Positions 48,690 to 60,172 of a stretch of DNA of 64,000 nt are shown here, one piece after another; positions within the stretch are counted from its first letter, which is position 1; each line of letters begins with the position of its first letter. The stretch lies in NCBI GenBank assembly GCA_013399895.1, contig VXBA01005464.1, positions 41,354 through 105,353 on the forward strand, given 5' to 3'. Below the pieces are notes generated by a model. It was not told where the DNA came from and ran no database searches. It saw nothing but the letters and a program-made list of their open reading frames with translations. Made by a program: the position numbers and the translations under genes. This DNA comes from Serilophus lunatus. Its lineage: Eukaryota > Chordata > Aves > Passeriformes > Eurylaimidae.

Positions 48690-48885
48690 AATTTCTTCAA
48701 GCACTGTAACAAGTTGCCCAGGGAATTAAGTGGTTAAGTTACCAACACTAGAGATGTTTAAAAGACGTGTAGACATGGTGCCTGAGGACAAGGTTTAGTG
48801 GGCCTTTTTAGTGTTAGGTTAATGGTTGGACTCAGTGATCTTAGAGGTCTTTTCCAACCCCAGCGACTCTAAGACTCTGTGAATT
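48690..48885 (+). mobile_element. CR1 LINE, short 3' fragment
   Basis: 'caagttgcccagggaattaa', 'gatgtttaaaagacgtgtag', 'gttggactcagtgatcttag' and 'aggtcttttccaacccc' are the CR1 3' end on the plus strand. The tail is decayed to GACTCTGTGAA. Confidence 0.85.
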
Positions 48886-49260
48886 TTTGAACACCTAGCT
48901 TAGGCAATGGCAGATTTTAATTCAATAGGACAACTGCATGATGCTTTCTCAAGGATGCTATTGTTCCCTTACATAGTAAATCCTTTTTCTCTTTTCTAAA
49001 AATACTCAAGCATCAGGAAATGGCAAAGGACACCTTAGAAGGCTTAGTGAAGAAGTCGTAATTTCTTATCTCTGTGAAATAATTTTCTTGACCTCTATGG
49101 TTTTCAGCAGTGCCCTGCACAAATGAATTCAGCCAATACCTTTCAATATTTGCAAAACGTGTCTGAAAATGACAAACAAACCCTTTTTTATTTGCTTTTC
49201 AGTATGAAAAAAGATCAAACGTCCAGCTTTAGCATCACTTATGACAGTAAATATATTTAG
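48886..49260. other. Short unassigned stretch between two CR1 copies
   Basis: Nothing recognised. Confidence 0.4.
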
Positions 49261-49261
49261 C

Positions 49262-50165
49262 AAAGAACCATAAAATTATGAAATGGTTTGAGTTGGAAAA
49301 GACCTTAAAAATTATCTAGTTCCAGCCCTCTCATGAAGGGGAGGGGGGGTGTCACCCACTGGGTTGCTCAGGGTCCTGTCCAATCTGCCCTTGAACGCTT
49401 ACAGGAATGAGGCATCTACAACATTTCTGGGCAACCTCCACCAGTGCTTCACTGTCCTCTGAATAAATAATGTAGTACTGATATCTAATCTGTGTCTTTC
49501 CTCCTTTAGTGTAAAATTATTCTCCTTTGTCCTATCACTGTAGGCATGTGTAAATCCATGCTCTCCCTTTTTTTTTTTTTTNNNNNNNNNNNNNNNNNNN
49601 NNNNNNNNNNNNNNNNATAAGCCCCCTTTAAGTACTGGAAGGCTTAATAACGTATCCCCAAAGGCTTTTCTACTCCAGGCTGAACGACTCCAGCTGTCCC
49701 ACCTATTTTTATATGAGAAGTGCTTCATTTTTGTGAGCCTTGTCTGAACTCATTCCAGCAGGTCCATGTCATTCTCAGTTGGGAGCTCCAGAGCTAGATG
49801 CCATACTCCAGGTGGGATAGCAGATAGCAAAGGACAGGGCAAGAATCACCTCCCTTGACCTGCTGACCACACTTCTTTTGACACAGCCAAGATGCAGTTG
49901 GCCTTATGGGCTGTGAGTTCGCATGGTCTGCTCATGTCCGGCTTTTCATCCATGACAACCCTCAAGTACATCTCTGCAGGGCTGCTTTTCATTAGTTTGA
50001 TGAGTTTGTCTCTCAATCTGTCCTTGTTTCTGAAATAGTCCAAACCCAGGTGTGCCACCTTGCACTTAGACTTATTGAATTTCATAGGTTCTCACGGGAC
50101 CACTTCTCAAGCATGTCCAGTTCCCCTTGCATAATATTACTTCCTTAATATTACTTCCATGAGGA
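49262..50165 (-). mobile_element. CR1 LINE, minus strand, interrupted by assembly gap
   Basis: From the tail end 'aatggtttgagttggaaaag', 'accttaaaaattatctagtt' and 'cacccactgggttgctcagg' to 'cacagccaagatgcagttgg' and 'gctgcttttcattagtttga'. A T run and 35 N lie at about 49568-49616. On the minus strand the order matches CR1 3' sequence on both sides of the gap, so the gap is small and inside the element. Confidence 0.85.
49582..49616. other. Assembly gap (35 N)
   Basis: The gap directly follows a T run of about 14 bases, so polymerase slippage or consensus failure at a homopolymer is the likely cause. Confidence 0.97.
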
Positions 50166-53100
50166 TGTGCTCCATTTGCTTTTGATTATCAGCCAAAGAT
50201 GAAAAATAAATGCATTAAAAGGATTGTAAAGAGAAAGTATTTTCAAAAACAGATATATTATACACATCGTATAATGTATATGTTGGGGGTTTTTATCTTT
50301 CTCATTCCCCTGACATTTTTTCTAGATATAGTGCTTTGAACCATTTACTGTCTCTAGTTGTTTTAGTTATATCCATCAAATGGGATACATGTTTAAATGG
50401 ATTTTAATAGGATGGTAAATGCTTGATTAGCAGTAAGTTTAACAGGAACTTAATTTATTATTGGTAAAGTATGGGGAGCCAGATTCAGCTACTAAATACA
50501 TATTAGAATTGCATTTGAAATCCATACCCTGAATACTATTCATATTCAGAAGGTAGATGCATTTAAAGCAAAGTTGAGGATAGCTTTGTACATGTACATA
50601 AGCAAGAAGCTGGTATTGAAGTTTCTAATTATGAAGGACACTCTTTTTGGGTAGAAAAATATGTTTTGTGTAATCTTTGCATGAATCCTTTTCAGTACAC
50701 AGAGTTTTCAAAGTACCTTCATGTCAACAAACACACGTTCTGAAAGAGAGCATTGAGAAATATGTATTGTGGTGAATGTTTAAATTCAGTTGACCAAAGG
50801 AAAAAAGTCATCCTAAATATAAGGACACAACTTTTAAATGGTAGCAAAGAGACCGTCAGTTTTTTGGCCGTCAGTTTGTATAACATGGTAGCTGGTGTTT
50901 CTAAGATATCAATTGGAATGAAAATACATCACAAAGTTGCAAAAAACAGTTGTGGAATGTGCAGCAAAAAAACGTACTACATGCACACATACATACAGAT
51001 CAAAAAACCCAACACAAAACAACAAAGGAAATTTTAAAAAGGGAAGTAGGAGAAAAAGGTTACTATAAAACTGAGAGTATAGATCAAAATTTCACTATAA
51101 ATCACAGGGTAGATCTTAGTATATAGTATGTAGGACATATCTAAATATGTTCTAAATCTCAGTCCAAATCCTACCTTTTGGGTGGTCTGTATTCCAGAAA
51201 GCACAGCCCCAAGTTCATTTTATATCCTCTGATTGATGAAGCTGTTAAAAAGACAGTGTGAGCAACCAGGATTCTCTTCTGCACTTAATGGGAAAAATGT
51301 AAGACATATATTCAAATTAATCTAAACTATTAAAATTTACTTCTGTTTACACTCAAGTAAATGAGAAAAAAAACAACTCCATTTTTATGAGGAAAAAAAT
51401 GTAACATGGGTGATTGATGTAGGACATTTTTAAGATGAGAAAAGTAATGAAATTCTCTTTGTGTCCAAACATTTCCTGGTGGAGGTAATTCACTTTTAGC
51501 ATATGAAATTGAGATTCATAGCTTCATCTCACTTTGGAGAATGCTGTGGTAGTCAAATTGCGTTTTTCTGAAATATCCAGTGTCTATTAATTTTTTTCTG
51601 TTTACACTGGAACAAGGAAGTGTACCTAGCTGCTTCACTTGTGGTGCAGCCTTACTGCAGAGCTAATTATGATATTCAGCATGATGATTCTTCCACCATG
51701 TAAGACTTTGAGGAAATGGAACTGCTAGAAACAAAAATTACTGACTCACTTTTTAGTGCCCTATATTCTAATTACTGTGTCATGTAGAAATGTTTCCATA
51801 CTTTTATAGTCTGAAGATAACTAATTCAAAAGTGAAAGAAAGAACATTTATAGTGACTAAGACAAAAAGAATTACGATTTTATAAAAAACTTTCAAAGTC
51901 TAGGGACTATATTTGGCTTCCAAAATACAGGGGGCTTAGAATTCCATAGGAACCTGAATATCTTGATTATTTTGATTTGAATTGGACTGAAATATAATAC
52001 CAAAAGAACAGCATTCTCAGTGAGCCTAGTGAAAAAGAGGTCTAGAGCAATTATGAATGAGATTGTTTGTGCAAGACATATTTATGCATAATTATATTTG
52101 GCTGCAATTTTCTGAAGTACTCGAGGGCATGGAAAAACTAATTTCTGCAATGCACTTGAGCTGTTATTTTATAATTTTAGAGAAAAAACAATTTCTTTAT
52201 ACTTCCAGGAAAACAGGAACACAGATCTGGCAAAATTTTTGCCACCAATATACCATGCCAAATCTATGTTTTGGTCAAATAAATAAAAGATAAACAAAGC
52301 CTGTCAATCCTATTTCAGTCATGCTTTGTCATACATCAGCATTTCTATTAGCATTAAAAACTGTCCAGTTTTTCACATTTGCATTTATATTGCTTACCTC
52401 ATATCTCATGAAAAATATGTCTGTATCATTATAAGCATTAGTACTATCAAGTTCACATTTTCCTGTTAAGGATAGTAGTAAGACATACTATCAAACCATG
52501 GTTATTAGCTTTTAGTGGAATGTAAAGAGGTTTTCAATTCTGATTTTATATGAGATTAAAAACACTATTTTGTTCTCGGGATTACTTTTCATTATATGCC
52601 AATAATCCAATTATTAAAGTTCAAGACTTTTCAGCATGGATCATTAAGCTTATGCTTTGATATTATGCTGAAATGCAGCCTTGTAGAAATATCTTGAATT
52701 CATGGAAGCTGTTCCTGGCAACTTTCTACTCCTGAATCTTTTGAAACACTTAGTGTAAAATGCACATTATCTGAATCTTTTCTTGTATTTAACTTTGTTT
52801 GTTCCATTCAAATAAGATTTGTATAGTGCTTTCAGCCTAAATCATCAAGATTTTTGAGTCTAATGTGCTTAACTGCTCCTCTAGATTTTAAAACAAAGGC
52901 CTTATGTATCCCTCAATAACAGAAGAATCTAAAAATCACTGTTGGAGATTGACCCATCTTCCATACATCTTAAAAATCTTTCTGATAAGTATTTGATATA
53001 AAAATTTTGTATAGTCAGCTCTTAAAATGTGAATCTTCATTTCTAAGTCCACATTTGCATAGAAACCTCAATTATTGCATTGCAATTTGTAATACTACTG

Positions 53101-53567
53101 CAGTTACAAAGACACTACATGCTAATTAAGGCAAAAAATAAGAGTGTAGTCTCAGATAGGGACTGTATGCTATTAGCAACACTAAAAATATAGAAAAACT
53201 TTCCTGAAAGACAGTGGGAAACAAAAACACTCTTTACAACATATTTTCTTTTGGCAACCTGCTCAACGAATTGTTAGAGAAAAAGAAAGTTGTCCTCTTT
53301 CCATTGCCTGTGCTGGCTGAAATTAATTTCATTGGCACAAAGATGACATAGTCATTACGTGGGTCAAGAGAACACAATTTGGCAACATGAAAAATCATGA
53401 TTCAGTCTCCATGTACCATTTTGATTAAAGGCTGTAGCCTTCATTACAAGCATGGTATATTTCCTGAAATAAGGTTATATTTCCTGTTCTCAAACTGCAC
53501 ATTAAATTGTTGTCTTAAAATCATTACAGCAATTGCTTGTATGACCATATAATCAAAGAATAGTTTG
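50166..53567. other. Unassigned AT-rich DNA
   Basis: No transposon or gene recognised. The longest frames (50753-51037, 52057-52293) show no domain. Confidence 0.45.
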
Positions 53568-54800
53568 GTTTCTAATACAAATCTACCACCTTCTTCTCAA
53601 AACCATTACCCCTTGCCCGATCACTATAGACCCTTGTAAAAAGTTCTCCACCAAATTTCTTTTAAGATTTACATACTGAAATGCACTATAAGATCTCAAT
53701 AGAGGCTTCCTTTTCCAGGTTAAACCACCCAAAATCCTGCAGTGTGTCTTCATAGGAGAAGCATTCTAGTCCTCTGATTTTCTTTGCAAACCTCCTCTGG
53801 ACTTGCTCCAACAGATCCTCCATGTCCTTCTTATGTAGGGGACTCAAGAGCTGGATGCAATACTCCAGGCAAGGTCTCACCAGAGTGTAGCAGAGAGGCA
53901 GAATCACCTCCCTTGACCTGCAGTAGCATTTGTTTTAAGGCATCTCACGGTATGGTTGGCTTCCTAGGCTGCAGTTCTTGTCTGCCAGCAGCCCCTCCTT
54001 CTTCTCAGGGCTGTCCTCAATCCATTCTCCACCCAGCACAAGCAAATTTTCCTCATGTAGAGACTTGTGCTTGGGTTTGCCCTGATCCATGTGCAGCACC
54101 TTGCACTAGGCCTTGTTAAACTTTAAGAGATTTTCATGGGTCTACTCCTCAAGCCTGTTGAGGTCCCTCTGAATGGTGTTGATGCATATCAATGACACCA
54201 CAGAATTTGGTATCATGGCAATCTTGCTGAGCATGCACTCAATCTTACTGTCCATGTCAGCAACAAAAATATTAAGCCAAATCAGTCTCAATACCAACTC
54301 CAGAGGAATATCACTTGTCATCAGTTCCTGCTTGGACATTGAGCTGTTGACAGCATCTCTAGTCATTTGATTGGACCATATGTCATATCCCTACCTCTTC
54401 AATTATAAGACAAGTCATATAGGACAGTGTCAAATGCTTTGCATCAATCCAAATAGGTAGCATTCTTTGCTCCTCCCTATTAACTAGCACTATAACTCTT
54501 GCAGCAGACCACTATATTTTTCAGACACAATTTGCCCTTACTGAAGCTATTTTCAATCTCACTAATCATCTCTTTATTTTCTGTTTGTTAGCATAGTTTC
54601 CAGTGAGATCTGCTCCATGACCTTACTGGTCACAGAGGTGAGACTGACTGACCTGTAGTTCCCTGGGTCTTACTTTTTTCTCATTTTAAAAATGGGGGCG
54701 TATTTCTTCTTTGCCAGTCAGTGGACATTCACCCTACTGCTATAACTTATCGAGTATGATGGGTAGGTGCTTAGTCACTGCTTTCGTCATTCCCTCAGGA
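53568..54800 (-). mobile_element. CR1 LINE, long minus-strand copy
   Basis: Begins on + within the 3' untranslated part ('caaaaccattacccc', 'gacccttgtaaaaagt'). It continues through 'gcttccttttccaggttaaa', 'gcaatactccaggcaaggtc' and 'accttgcactaggccttgtt' into ORF2 ('aatcagtctcaataccaact', 'gtcaaatgctttgcatcaat') and further upstream ORF2 ('gtgagactgactgacctgta', 'gttccctgggtc'). The extreme 3' tail is missing. Frames are broken throughout; the 53686-53907 minus frame keeps a piece of the C-terminal region. Confidence 0.82.
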
Positions 54801-55095
54801 GCTCACTGCAGAATATGGAATTTTGCATAGGGTGAATAACACATACTTCAAAATAAAATGCACCAAGTAATACCAGTGGTGTTTTTTCTCTTTGAGGCTA
54901 GGTGAAATCTGTATATGTAATAATAGGAATCAGAACCAATGTCTAAGAGTTTTCTAAGTTAATTGCACAAAATTAGTAAATTACTTGTTTAAAGCCCCCC
55001 ACCTTTCTTCATCTTATCCCTTCTTCTCATATTCTTCAAAAGGAAGAAAGGAAGAAATTATACGGATCCCAGCAGGCAAATCCGCACTCTAAAGG
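54801..55095. other. Unassigned spacer before the GATA array
   Basis: Nothing recognised; it passes into degenerate GATA-like sequence at about 55096. Confidence 0.4.
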
Positions 55096-55822
<727 letters not shown>

Positions 55823-57000
55823 ATAAATATTTTTTATATCTAACATGTATGAAATAGATTAATCAATTTACCTACCCAGGTATTGGTAAAATATATTTAC
55901 ACATACATATTATAAGTTGTTCTTAAGGGGTAAATAAGAAAATAAAGTCGCATATTAAAGCACTGTTTTCATACAAGAAAAAGCAAGACTAGTCAAAATT
56001 TTTGAGCATAAATATATTAGCATTTTCATAAAGGTGGGCAAAGGAGGTTTTTTGCAAATGATCAAATAGACTATATTTTTCAAGATAGTTTCCCAAAGAT
56101 AATTAAACAGAAATATATTACAGAAAAAAAAAAAAATTCTCTCCCCCAGTATCCTACATCCACAGCCCCCTCGTCCAACTCCTCCTTTCTTTTAATGTCT
56201 GATCAAGGCACTGGAAACAGACAAATGACTTCCAGTTTCTGGCAATGTGTACAATTATTAGATCGTGAAAAGTAGTGCTTCTATTAATGGGAGTGACTTA
56301 TTGTAGATCTGCCCTATGTCAGTATCATGAAAATATTAGCTTTGTCACTACAGTTAGCATTGCATTCCCATTTTATTTCCCTTTGAAACAGAAGGCAGAA
56401 AGAAAGATAAACCTCTTCACACATCTTAATCTGACCCATGTAAAAAGAAATATTGACTATACATACATGTGGCCTGTTTCTCACCATAAACAAAAGTCAG
56501 CCATGAGTGTTGCCTCTGGATCCCTTCCAACTCAGCATATTCTGTGATTCTGTGAATTTGTGCTTAAAATAGCACAAATAGTGAAGAGGATTCAGATTGG
56601 ATTGAAAAATACAGTCTTCAGAAAAGTGGCAGCCTGAGTTAATGAAATATCAAGACCTCTTCTTATTTCTCTTCGCTAGTTTCAATCTTTCTAACATGCA
56701 TGCAAGAAAGGGAGAGTACCAAACTACAGAATCTTTGGAAAGCCAGAACAACACAAGTATTTCTTTTGTGTAAACAAGTAAAAGCAGGACAAGTACACAG
56801 ATTAGTTAGAGACAGTTCCATATCAGAATGATAATATGTATCTCGGAATACTTTACAGGAATTTAGCTAAATTTCTTACTATGCAGTATTTCCTTTTAGT
56901 GAACTAAAGAGTTTAATGAAGCATATGCTTACCACATTCACTTACAACTTGAACTTCAAAAGGACTGCAAAAAATTGCAAAACAGAATTAAAATTGTAAT
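55823..57000. other. AT-rich DNA with a CR1 tail scrap
   Basis: No other feature than the CR1 remnant at about 56505-56556. Confidence 0.45.
56505..56556 (+). mobile_element. CR1 LINE, tail-only scrap
   Basis: 'ggatcccttccaactcagca' followed by ATTCTGTGATTCTGTGAAT is the CR1 3' terminus. About 50 bp survive. Confidence 0.7.
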
Positions 57001-57004
57001 TATA

Positions 57005-57182
57005 AAAAGGGAAAGGGAAAGAAGGAAAAGGAAATGGGAAAGGAAGAAGAGAGGAGAAAGGGAAAGGGGAGAGGATGGGGAAGGGGAGGGAAGGGAGAAG
57101 AAAGGAAAGGGGAAGGGATGTGAGGGAGCAGAAAGGAAGGGGACCAGAGCAGAGGGGAGGGGTGAGAAGGGGACAGGAAGAG
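57005..57182 (+). repeat. Polypurine tract (GGAAA/GGGGA-rich)
   Basis: About 180 bp almost wholly purine on the plus strand, passing from AAAGGG-type to GGGGAGGG-type units. Several G3-4 runs in a row. The opposing 140- and 120-codon frames (serine/proline/leucine- and lysine/arginine/glutamate-rich) arise from this composition and are not genes. Confidence 0.9.
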
Positions 57183-59036
57183 AAATTCTACTGGAAATAC
57201 AATCAATAAAAGGCGCAACATTTACAAAGATAGGGACAGGTGTCTGTATAATGCAATCTGATCCAAACAAAAAATTGTTAGATAGATTTGCAGTTTGGAA
57301 AAACATAAATGTGAATTCAACAAAGTCAATCTGTTGAAGCAGGTCAAATCTCATAATGAATTTACAATCTAAAAGCACAAACTAAGATGTTTATGAATTT
57401 AAACACTCTCTTTTGTAAGCTGAGACACTGGGCCCAGTTGTGGAAGTTGCTCTTCTTTAGTTTTATTTTCTGATTATCTCTTTCTTATCTGTTGAATTCT
57501 GCCTTCCATCCTTTTTGGAAGAAAATTAGAAAGTTAGGGACAGATCTTTTTTGTGTGTTTTTAGAAGTAAAGAAGACTGCTGCATGAGAGAAAAAAAGTG
57601 GGGGTTTCTGTCCATCATATCTAAAATGAAAAAATAGCATAACACCAATCAATGGTAAAACACGTAAGTGATGAAAAATTTCTAGCAGTGAAGATAATGA
57701 TTAAGGACACTTCAGTTATGACTTTAAGAGTAGTTAATATTAACAATTTTCTTCAGTGAATACAGTTGATCCTGCTTTGGGAGATGTGAATGTACCTAGT
57801 GTTTTTCAAAGTTTATTTCTTAGCGAGTCCTCCGTAGTAATAGCCCTTGTAACTTTGATAAAAGATTTAGGTTGAAATAAGAAACAAGGAAATTGTTTTA
57901 CAAAGACAAATACCTCTATTGTCGATCTAACTGTGTTTTATTGCTATATGATTTCTAGAAATTATTTAAAATCACTGTTGTAAAGGATGGCAAGACAACT
58001 TAATGACACAGATGATTCTGCTTTCTGTTACAAAAGCGCAGTAAAACCCCACTGCAATGCATCCCTCATTATTCTATAGTTTTGTCTAAATTGTGTTATT
58101 TCTGTTATACATGTCTCATTCTCATTGTCAGAAATGAAAATAAAGGACAAGGTTTACTCTACAGATGGATTTAGAGTCTTGTATTGCATAAAATCTCCAT
58201 AAGTACTTCCATCCTAAGGCACCTTTATTTTTTTCCTTTAACTCAAGACCCTTATGAGATTTTTAATTTTTCTGGAGAATAATGAAATCCCTTGCTACCT
58301 CAGCTTCATTTCTTAAACTCAGCATTTTTGTGAAATGTCTAAATATCAGAAAACATCTGAAATCATTGGAGTATTTTCTCCATGTCGTGGGAAAATATTC
58401 TTTAAATCCAAAATATGTTTTTCATTTTAATCAGACAAAAGTTCTTCTCTAATACATATTTATATTAATGAGTGATGTTATCTGAAATTTTAACATAAAT
58501 ATGTAATATAAAAATCCTATATGCATGTTTCTAATCTTGAAGACTTATTGCATTTGTTTTGAATATGTTGTTGAGGTCATTTTCTGTAAGTGAAATTGCA
58601 AAGAAGAGTTATATTAGAAACATTTGCTTTCCCATATCCACATGTTGTTGGATTGTAGGATTTTTTTTGGAGGGTCTCTATTTATGGCAGGCAGAGAAAG
58701 GAGGAAAAGGAAACTGAAAGATGTCATCTGGAAGTCATATTTTGCTCTTTTCTCGTTATCAATTCGATATAAAAGTACTTTTAAATAAAATTCCTTCAGA
58801 GAAATTCCTTTCAGCTCTGAGGTGATACTTCAGCTTCTTTTCCCCTACAGTGTAATAGGAGCACAGTAACTAATTTGACTAGTGCCAAATGTTGACCCTC
58901 GAAATTATAGATCTAATATATAATACATTCTCAGTAGGGAATATGTACTTTGCTAATTTTGTAAAAAGGGAAGGAAGAAACAGCAGACATTAAAACAGGG
59001 GAAATGCAAGCATTTTTGTAAACTTCACTTCTTCCT
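57183..59036. other. Unassigned AT-rich DNA
   Basis: Nothing recognised. Confidence 0.45.
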
Positions 59037-59453
59037 TTGCTTAAGGTAACCTACCAGGTGACCCACCTGGTGGATGTGAAGAAAACCGTGGACACTGTCT
59101 ACCTGGACATCAGCAAAGCCTTTGAGGCGATCTCCCTTAGCAAACTCCTGGAAAAGCCAGCAGTCCATGGCTTGGACAGGTGCACTCTGCACTGGATTCA
59201 GAACTGGCTGGATGTCCAGGCCCAGAGGATGGTGGTTAATGGTGTCACATCCAGTTGGTGGTCAGTCACTAGTGGTGTCCCTCAAGGATCAGTGTTGGTC
59301 CCAGTCCTGTTTAATATCTTTATTGATGATCTGGATGAGGGGATTGAGTCCTTAATTAGTAAGTTTGCAGATGACACCAAGTTGAGAGCAAGTGGCGATC
59401 TGTTAGAGGATAAGAGGGCTCTGCAGAGGGACCTGGACAGGCTGGATAGATGA
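59037..59453 (+). pseudogene. CR1 ORF2 reverse transcriptase fragment
   Basis: A 138-codon open stretch with the polymerase palm. VYLDISKAF (residues 21-29) carries the first catalytic Asp (Asp24), TSGVPQGSVL (78-87) is the template/primer-contact motif, and KFADDTKL (109-116) is the FADD active-site box (Asp112, Asp113). The family norm of KAFD is KAFE here. In LINEs this enzyme copies the element's RNA at the nicked target site. N-terminal endonuclease and early palm are absent through truncation. The frame ends in TGA just before 'gggaatccaaaa', after which CR1 ORF2 text continues, so the stop is internal. The initial Met is accidental. Confidence 0.88.
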
Positions 59454-60172
59454 GGGGAATCCAAAAATATGAGATTTAACAAGTCCAAGTGCCACATCCT
59501 GCACTTTGGCCACAACAACCTCATGCAGTGCTACAGGCTGGGGACAGAGTGATTGGAGACAGCTTGGCAGAAAGGGACCTGGGGGTGGTGGTTGACAGCC
59601 AAACGAATATGAGCCAGCAGTGTGCCTGGGTGGCCAAGAAGGCAAATGGCATCCTGGCCTGGATCAGGAATAGTATGGCCAGAAGGACTAGGGAAGTGAT
59701 TTTTTCCCCTGCACTCAGTACTGGTTAGGCCACACCTCAAGTCCTGTGTCCTGTTATGGGCCCATCGGTTTAGGAAAGATGTTGAGAAACGTGTCTAGAG
59801 AAGGGCAACAAGGCTGGCAAAGAGTCTAGAACATAAGCCCTGAGGGAGCTGGGGTTGTTTAGCCTGGAGAAGAGAAGGTTCAAGGGAGACATTATCACCC
59901 TCTACAACTACTTAAAAGGAAGCTGTAGCCAGGTGGGAGGCAGTCTCTTTTCCCAGGCAATGTTAGGAAAAAATTTTTCACAGAGAGAGTGATTGGCCAT
60001 TGGATGGGTTGCCCAGGGAGGTAATGGAGTCACCATCCCTGGAAGTGTTTTAAAAAAGACTGGATGTGGCACTCAATCCCATGGTTTAGTTGATGAGATG
60101 TTGTTAGGTGGTGGTAGGTTGGACTCGATGATCTCTGAGGTTTTTCCCAACATAGATGATTCTGTGATTCTG
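59037..60172 (+). mobile_element. CR1 LINE, best-preserved copy in the window
   Basis: A 5'-truncated copy that starts in the reverse transcriptase domain and runs through the ORF2 C-terminus ('agtgccacatcctgcacttt', 'caacaacctcatgcagtgct', 'gagccagcagtgtgcctggg', 'ctggggttgtttagcctgga') and the 3' end ('ggttgcccagggaggt', 'ggactcgatgatctctgagg'). It ends in GATTCTGTGATTCTGG at 60157-60172. Compared with the other copies it has few indels, so it is probably the youngest. Confidence 0.92.

Noticed and set aside
57000..57378. Opposing 140- and 120-codon frames
   Set aside because: Generated by the polypurine tract; lysine/arginine/glutamate- or serine/proline/leucine-rich low complexity.
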